Part shown: positions 6,537-10,013 of the stretch, in pieces | Position numbering within the stretch: the stretch's first letter is position 1 | How the letters are laid out: every line of letters starts with the position of its first letter | Source of the DNA: Angelakisella sp. | GTDB taxonomy: Bacteria > Bacillota > Clostridia > Oscillospirales > Ruminococcaceae | Assembly (NCBI GenBank): GCA_022794295.1 | Contig: JAAWEO010000059.1 | Span: 1-10,013 of the forward strand | Reading direction: 5' to 3' | DNA: 10,013 bases | Made by a program: the position numbers and the translations under genes | Notes under the pieces: model-generated | Told to the model about the DNA's origin: nothing | What the model saw: only the letters and a program-made list of their open reading frames with translations | Databases searched by the model: none

Positions 6537-7859
6537 TCAGTACTCCTGCTTCTGCTCCAGGGCGAGGATGGTCTTCACATACTCCTCCTTGGTCATAACA
6601 GGCTTAAAGTTGGCCTTGACCTCCTTGGCCCCCGCCGCGCCATCGCACAGCAGGTCGATAACGGTGCAGGCCAGCATCTTCACCGGGGTGATGAAGGCGT
6701 CGTCCATATCCACCACCCGGTAATCGGCGGAGTGCAGGCCCCCGGTGACCCCGGAGGTGATGCAGTGGAGGATGGGCATAAAGTGGGACAGATCCCCGAT
6801 GTCAAAGGAGCCAGTGGAATCCATGCAGGGGAGGATCTTGTCCTCGGAGTAGAACCGCTTGGCGTTTTCGGTAAAGATGGCCGCCATGGTCTTGTCCGGG
6901 TTCATGGGAAGGTAGCCGGCGGCATCCTCTACGGTGGCGTGGCCGCCCATGGCAATGGCTGCCCCGTGGATGCAACGGTTCACCTTTTCGTTGGCGGCCT
7001 TCAGGGCCTCCAGGGTCCGGGCACGGACGGTGGTCTCCAGCTCCACATCGTCGGGCACGGCGTTGACGATATCCCCGCCCCGGTTAATGATCTGGTGGAG
7101 GCGGACATAATCCCGCTCCCGGAAGGTCTCCCGCTGGGCCTGCATGCTGTTGATGGCAATGGTAGCCATGTTCAGGGCGTTGATGCCATCCCAGGGGGCA
7201 GCCCCGGCGTGGGCCTGCCTGCCCAGGAAATGGGTCTTTTTGCCGATAAAGCCGTTGCCGGTGGTCATGGGGGAAACCTTGTAGCCCTCCTCCTCAATGG
7301 GGAAGTTGTGGGCCATCATCACCATGTCCACGTCGTCAAAGGCGCCCTTGTAGGCCAGCTCCACCTTGCCGCCGTAGAAGTGCAGCTTCCCCTGTTCCCG
7401 GAGGGACTTGCGGTAGTCCAGCTCGATGTATTCCTCGGCAGGGACCGCCATAAAGTCGATCTTTCCGTCCAGCTCCTCCAGCACCCCGGAGTGGATCAGG
7501 GCGGCGGCAACGCCGTACATCACCGACACCTGGATGTTGTGGCCGCAGGCGTGCATGGCACCGGTCCCGGGGTCACAGTCGGGGTGATTGGGGCAGACGA
7601 CCGAGTCCAGCTCCCCCATTACCACCAGCTTGGGGCCTTCCTTTTCCCCGTTGGCCCGGGCCCGGCAGCCGGTGACCGCGATCTCCCGCTCCACCGAAAG
7701 CCCGAGATCCTCCAGGGCCTTGGCTACTGTTTCGGTGGTGCGCACCTCCCGATAGCCGGTCTCCGGGTGCTTGTAGATCTCGGCACCCAGTCCCAGGATA
7801 GCCTCCCGGTCCTTGTCCACCTGGGCGATAACCTTCGCCTTCATTTGTTCCCGATCCAT
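6537..7859 (-). CDS. M20 family amidohydrolase, AbgB-like
   Basis: This cytoplasmic zinc or manganese peptidase-fold protein (440 residues, normal length) is expected to cleave an amide bond in an N-acyl or N-aroyl amino acid conjugate. Metal-site residues of the M20D group are all present: Cys105 and His107 in ACGHN, Glu142/Glu143 in PAEE, His184 in AHN and His376 in LHSADY. His217 in RQAHAGAAP, in the lid/dimer domain, is also kept. ACGHN instead of ACGHD, and KGAFDDVD (171-178), point to the AbgB side (p-aminobenzoyl-glutamate hydrolase) rather than the hippuricase/IAA-hydrolase side. The substrate is not determined. GGGAGGT lies 7 nt before the ATG (plus-strand 7867-7873). It is the last gene of a three-gene operon with two membrane proteins that may import its substrate, and an intercistronic hairpin precedes it. 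Confidence 0.9.
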   Translation of the reverse strand: MDREQMKAKVIAQVDKDREAILGLGAEIYKHPETGYREVRTTETVAKALEDLGLSVEREIAVTGCRARANGEKEGPKLVVMGELDSVVCPNHPDCDPGTGAMHACGHNIQVSVMYGVAAALIHSGVLEELDGKIDFMAVPAEEYIELDYRKSLREQGKLHFYGGKVELAYKGAFDDVDMVMMAHNFPIEEEGYKVSPMTTGNGFIGKKTHFLGRQAHAGAAPWDGINALNMATIAINSMQAQRETFRERDYVRLHQIINRGGDIVNAVPDDVELETTVRARTLEALKAANEKVNRCIHGAAIAMGGHATVEDAAGYLPMNPDKTMAAIFTENAKRFYSEDKILPCMDSTGSFDIGDLSHFMPILHCITSGVTGGLHSADYRVVDMDDAFITPVKMLACTVIDLLCDGAAGAKEVKANFKPVMTKEEYVKTILALEQKQEY

Positions 7860-7919
7860 GGAAATGACCTCCCTTTTAAAAATTGATTTTCCGGATACAT
7901 TTCGTGCTTGATTTTAAGA

Positions 7920-7947
7920 TTCCCGCCCCCCTGTGGGAGGGCGGGAA
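7920..7947 (-). promoter_or_regulatory. Intercistronic hairpin upstream of the amidohydrolase gene
   Basis: Reading the minus strand, TTCCCGCCC pairs with GGGCGGGAA (plus-strand 7920-7928 and 7939-7947), with inner C/G pairs closing a small loop. Only a weak U-containing stretch follows (TCTTAAAATC), so it looks like a partial terminator or an mRNA-stabilising/processing stem that could lower or uncouple amidohydrolase expression from the two upstream genes. Confidence 0.55.
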
Positions 7948-7975
7948 GGACAGGTACACCGAATGCCGGCAGGGA

Positions 7976-8446
7976 TCAGATGATGCCCTGGGCAGAAAGG
8001 ATCAGCTGGGCGATCAGAGCGGAGCCGAAGAAGGTGCCGCAGAAAACGAAGATGGCAACAATGATCATCTTCCAGCTCAGGCGCTTGATGTCGGTCAGCT
8101 TGGTGCCGATGGAAACACCGGCCACCGCCAGGATGACGCTGCTCACCGCGCCGGTGGTCACCGCGTTGGTGAAGTCCAGCACCACCTGCTGGAAGGGGCA
8201 CCAGGGGGTGGTGACCAACAGTCCCAGGATAGAGGCCCAGGCAAAGGCGGGGATCTTCCAGGGGAGGATCTGCTTGATCTTCAGGGACAGGACACTGATG
8301 ATAATAATGATGAACATTCCCACCACGGCGGTACCGAACTCCATAACCGTGCCGCCCCGGATGGTGTTGACCCACTGGGCAAACAGAATGACGACGCCGC
8401 AGAGGACCAGGGCCTTCAGCTCATTGAGTGTTTTGGATAACGTCAT
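7976..8446 (-). CDS. Small polytopic membrane protein, probable partner of the DUF3100-like protein
   Basis: This 156-residue hydrophobic protein has about five predicted membrane segments: roughly residues 12-28, 35-55, 66-82, 94-112 and 124-150. I do not recognise a named family. The segment TTGAVSSVILAVAGVSIGTKL, with small residues and a GVSIG turn, resembles transport cores of secondary carriers. The ATG has GGAGGAG 5 nt upstream (plus-strand 8452-8458), and the gene starts 18 nt after the stop of the preceding gene, so the two are co-transcribed and probably translationally coupled. The most economical reading is a small subunit of a two-component importer that feeds the M20 amidohydrolase. 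That is inference from context. Confidence 0.6.
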   Translation of the reverse strand: MTLSKTLNELKALVLCGVVILFAQWVNTIRGGTVMEFGTAVVGMFIIIIISVLSLKIKQILPWKIPAFAWASILGLLVTTPWCPFQQVVLDFTNAVTTGAVSSVILAVAGVSIGTKLTDIKRLSWKMIIVAIFVFCGTFFGSALIAQLILSAQGII

Positions 8447-8464
8447 TTCTACTCCTCCTCCGGC

Positions 8465-9352
8465 TTACGCCTTATCCTTGAAAAAGACGGGGGCCAGCTT
8501 CTTATAGAGGAAATTGGCCACCGGCAGGGCAATCAGGAACTCCATATACAGGCCATCCACGTTGGTGCAGATATTGGAGGTAGCGGCGAAGGCCAGCACC
8601 TCGTCTGCGGTGGCGATGCCGACATAGGCGGGGTTGGCGGCCACGCTGGCGGCCAGGGCCTGGGAGGCTGCGGTCATCATAGAGCCGGAGCCCATGCCGC
8701 AGGCCATACCCAGGGCATAGGGGTGGATACCGGTCAGCAGGCCAAAGGAGCCCAGCAGGCCGAAGAAGATGGTACCAAAGAGGTTACCCACCATATAAGT
8801 ACCCATAACACCCAGACCCTCGGGGGAATCGATGCCATAGATCTCGCCGATGAGGCCCAGGGTAGGCTCGCGGCAGATGGACAGGGTAGAGCCCACCGCT
8901 TCCCGGCGCATTCCCAGCAGCATGGCAATCGGCAGGCCGATGACCATGGTACCCAGGTTACCGAACTCCTGGAGGATCAGGGCGGGGCCGGCGGCGATCA
9001 CCTTTTCGATATTGGGACCGGCGCTCATTCCCAGCTTGATGCCCAGAATAATAAGCACTAGGGTGAGCATAGATTCCGAAAGCTTGACTTCCTTTTCCCC
9101 GCAGATCTTCTTCAGGGCCTCGATCTTGCTGCCCAGGGCGTCGGGGGTGACCAGGACGGCGAAGATCATTGCGAAGATCATGGGCAGCAGGATGACATTA
9201 CCGGGGCCCACGGGGAACTTCACGGTACCCACCAGCTCACCGAGAGCGGCGGCGATACCGGCGACGGCCATCAACTTAATGAAGACAGGCCAGCGTCCCT
9301 TTGTGCTGTAAACATCCTCCTCAGTCACAGGGACTTTTTTCTCGTTGGACAT
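8465..9352 (-). CDS. DUF3100-like membrane protein, putative transporter subunit
   Basis: This 295-residue protein has a short charged cytoplasmic N-terminus and about seven to eight hydrophobic segments (about 21-42, 52-70, 94-111, 131-148, 181-206, 213-236, 268-285). A glycine/serine-rich stretch, ACGMGSGSMMTAAS (217-230), looks like the re-entrant loop of secondary carriers such as the glutamate or 2-hydroxycarboxylate symporters. From memory I place it in the DUF3100 family, which I associate with M20 hydrolases; the assignment needs a profile search. AAGGAGGT is 7 nt before the ATG (plus-strand 9360-9367). First gene of the operon with the small membrane protein and the amidohydrolase, implying import of an amide-linked substrate. 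A foldback element sits 10 nt upstream of the Shine-Dalgarno. Confidence 0.65.
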   Translation of the reverse strand: MSNEKKVPVTEEDVYSTKGRWPVFIKLMAVAGIAAALGELVGTVKFPVGPGNVILLPMIFAMIFAVLVTPDALGSKIEALKKICGEKEVKLSESMLTLVLIILGIKLGMSAGPNIEKVIAAGPALILQEFGNLGTMVIGLPIAMLLGMRREAVGSTLSICREPTLGLIGEIYGIDSPEGLGVMGTYMVGNLFGTIFFGLLGSFGLLTGIHPYALGMACGMGSGSMMTAASQALAASVAANPAYVGIATADEVLAFAATSNICTNVDGLYMEFLIALPVANFLYKKLAPVFFKDKA

Positions 9353-9376
9353 GGATACTACCTCCTTACTTTTCTT

Positions 9377-9539
9377 AGAGCCTATTCAAGATCTCCAGGC
9401 ATGCCGAAAGGGTAGGGATTTTTCTGTCCTGCAAGGCAAAAAATCGCAGGAATACTTGGTGTATTCCAAGATTTTTTAACGCAGCAGGGCGGGAAAAGAC
9501 CTGCCCTGGCGGCGTGCAGGGAGATTTTGAATGGGCTCT
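9377..9539. mobile_element. Foldback MITE-like element (163-bp imperfect palindrome)
   Basis: The whole stretch is an ungapped imperfect palindrome centred on the loop TTGGT (9456-9460). The two 79-bp arms keep register throughout, including GGAATAC/GTATTCC at the tip and AAAAAATC/GATTTTTT next to it. The ends read AGAGCCTATTCAAGATCTCC and, inverted, AGAGCCCATTCAAAATCTCC. TTA flanks both sides if the element is taken as GAGCC...GGCTC (TTA at 9375-9377 and 9539-9541), which would fit a 3-bp TNA target duplication of the kind made by some IS5-group transposases. It encodes nothing. It lies in the leader of the DUF3100-like operon. Confidence 0.8.
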
Positions 9540-9540
9540 T

Positions 9541-9590
9541 AAAGCCTATTCAAGATCTCCAAATATGGCGGGAGATTTTGAACTGGTTCT
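9541..9590. repeat. Short derivative of the foldback element
   Basis: GCCTATTCAAGATCTCC (9544-9560) repeats the left end of the neighbouring element almost exactly, and GGGAGATTTTGAACTGG (9570-9586) repeats its right end with changes. They pair around a 10-nt loop. It looks like an internally deleted second copy, or a remnant of a tandem insertion sharing the TTA at 9539-9541. Confidence 0.65.
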
Positions 9591-9648
9591 CAGGCGGGGG
9601 ATTTATTTCCGCTGCCTGTTATGCAACACACTGGCCGGCGGGGACGTC

Positions 9649-9667
9649 TTTGACACAATGTGTAAAC
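9649..9667. promoter_or_regulatory. Candidate operator palindrome
   Basis: TTTGACACAATGTGTAAAC has a perfect core, ACACA-A-TGTGT, centred on 9658, with further partial symmetry. It lies about 20-35 nt downstream of the expected start of the minus-strand operon, where a repressor could block transcription. No regulator is encoded in the window and the owner is unknown. The TTGACA inside it could instead be a plus-strand -35 box, but no good -10 follows. Confidence 0.35.
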
Positions 9668-9691
9668 ACCTTGGTAATAAATTATTCATCT

Positions 9692-9720
9692 ATTATAGCA
9701 TAGATTCTTGTGGGTGCCAA
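9692..9720 (-). promoter_or_regulatory. Sigma-A type promoter for the DUF3100-like/M20 operon
   Basis: On the minus strand, TTGGCA (plus 9715-9720) and TATAAT (plus 9692-9697) are separated by exactly 17 nt, and TGC precedes the -10 as an extended element. Transcription would start near 9685 and run leftward through the two palindromic elements to the ATG at 9352, giving a leader of about 330 nt with no gene in it. Confidence 0.75.
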
Positions 9721-9803
9721 TAGGCGGGGCGGGAATATGTGCCAAAAAGGCTGCATATTATTGGGCGTTTGCTGTACAAAAGAGACAGGATGCCGGATTT
9801 GTG

Positions 9804-10013
9804 GCAGAAGCTAGGCCAAGTACAGGGTAGCCTTCAAGACAGGCCCGCAGGGCCGCTTCTTGAATGTGTCTGCCTCTCGGTCCTGGGTGCAGCGTTTTGG
9901 TTTGTGATAGTGCCGTTTTCTTTTGACTGCCACGCGATGGTCTGCCCCTTCGCATTCCTGTCTCGTTCTAAAGGTCTTTTGCCTCGTTTCGCCTCCCCGG
10001 CGGGGGGTCACTT
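9804..10013 (-). repeat. Dispersed repeat, right copy, inverted (modules B and A)
   Basis: This is the inverted counterpart of the left-end repeat: 9831-10013 is the reverse complement of 32-213, and 9804-9832 that of module B at 468-497. Here the two modules are contiguous. The copy is cut by the window edge, just where the terminal hairpin seen at 11-38 would begin. Together with 9591-9803, which shows only the promoter and operator-like site, this leaves no gene from 9353 to the end. Confidence 0.85.

Noticed and set aside
6333..7886. Open plus-strand frame of 517 codons opposite the amidohydrolase
   Set aside because: It runs through the bidirectional terminator and is the antisense of a clear M20 protein.
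9514..9723. 69-codon plus-strand frame starting in the foldback element
   Set aside because: It spans the MITE end, its derivative and the promoter region; no ribosome binding site and no protein-like composition.
1..10013. CRISPR array, tRNA or rRNA genes, or prophage genes
   Set aside because: No regularly spaced direct repeats, no tRNA-like cloverleaf and no phage-type proteins were seen.

Overview
The window looks like chromosome from a high-GC member of the Clostridia, most likely Oscillospiraceae-like gut Firmicutes. The reasons are strong AGGAGG-type ribosome binding sites, sigma-A type promoters, TTG start use, a class B sortase, a PTS permease and GC-rich codon use (judged by eye; no taxonomic search was possible).

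Layout. Positions 1-568 hold no convincing gene. They contain one copy of a dispersed repeat (11-213 plus 468-497) split by about 254 bp of structured non-coding DNA. A very long plus-strand ORF (569-4237) joins a full-length but catalytically degenerate CinA-like protein to a membrane-anchored class B sortase with a repeat-rich and proline-rich C-terminal extension. An internal start with its own Shine-Dalgarno (1955) suggests this was, or still partly is, two genes. A terminator (4251-4288) separates it from a NimA-like/PNPOx-fold flavoprotein gene (4319-4807). An extended -10 promoter and a roughly 150-nt structured leader precede a galactitol-type PTS EIIC permease gene (5000-6466) that has no EIIA or EIIB partner here. 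A strong bidirectional terminator (6475-6517) lies between it and a convergent operon.

The minus-strand operon runs from 9352 to 6537: a DUF3100-like membrane protein, a small polytopic membrane protein and an AbgB-like M20 amidohydrolase. The likely job is uptake of an amide-linked (N-acyl or N-aryl amino acid type) compound followed by cytoplasmic hydrolysis; the substrate is unknown. The best operon promoter is at 9692-9720, so the transcript would carry a leader of about 330 nt that includes a 163-bp perfectly registered imperfect palindrome (a foldback MITE) and a shorter relative.

The window ends (9804-10013) in an inverted copy of the repeat that opens it. The most interesting item is the CinA-like/sortase fusion: a cytoplasmic pseudoenzyme apparently tethered through one membrane helix to an extracytoplasmic sortase.
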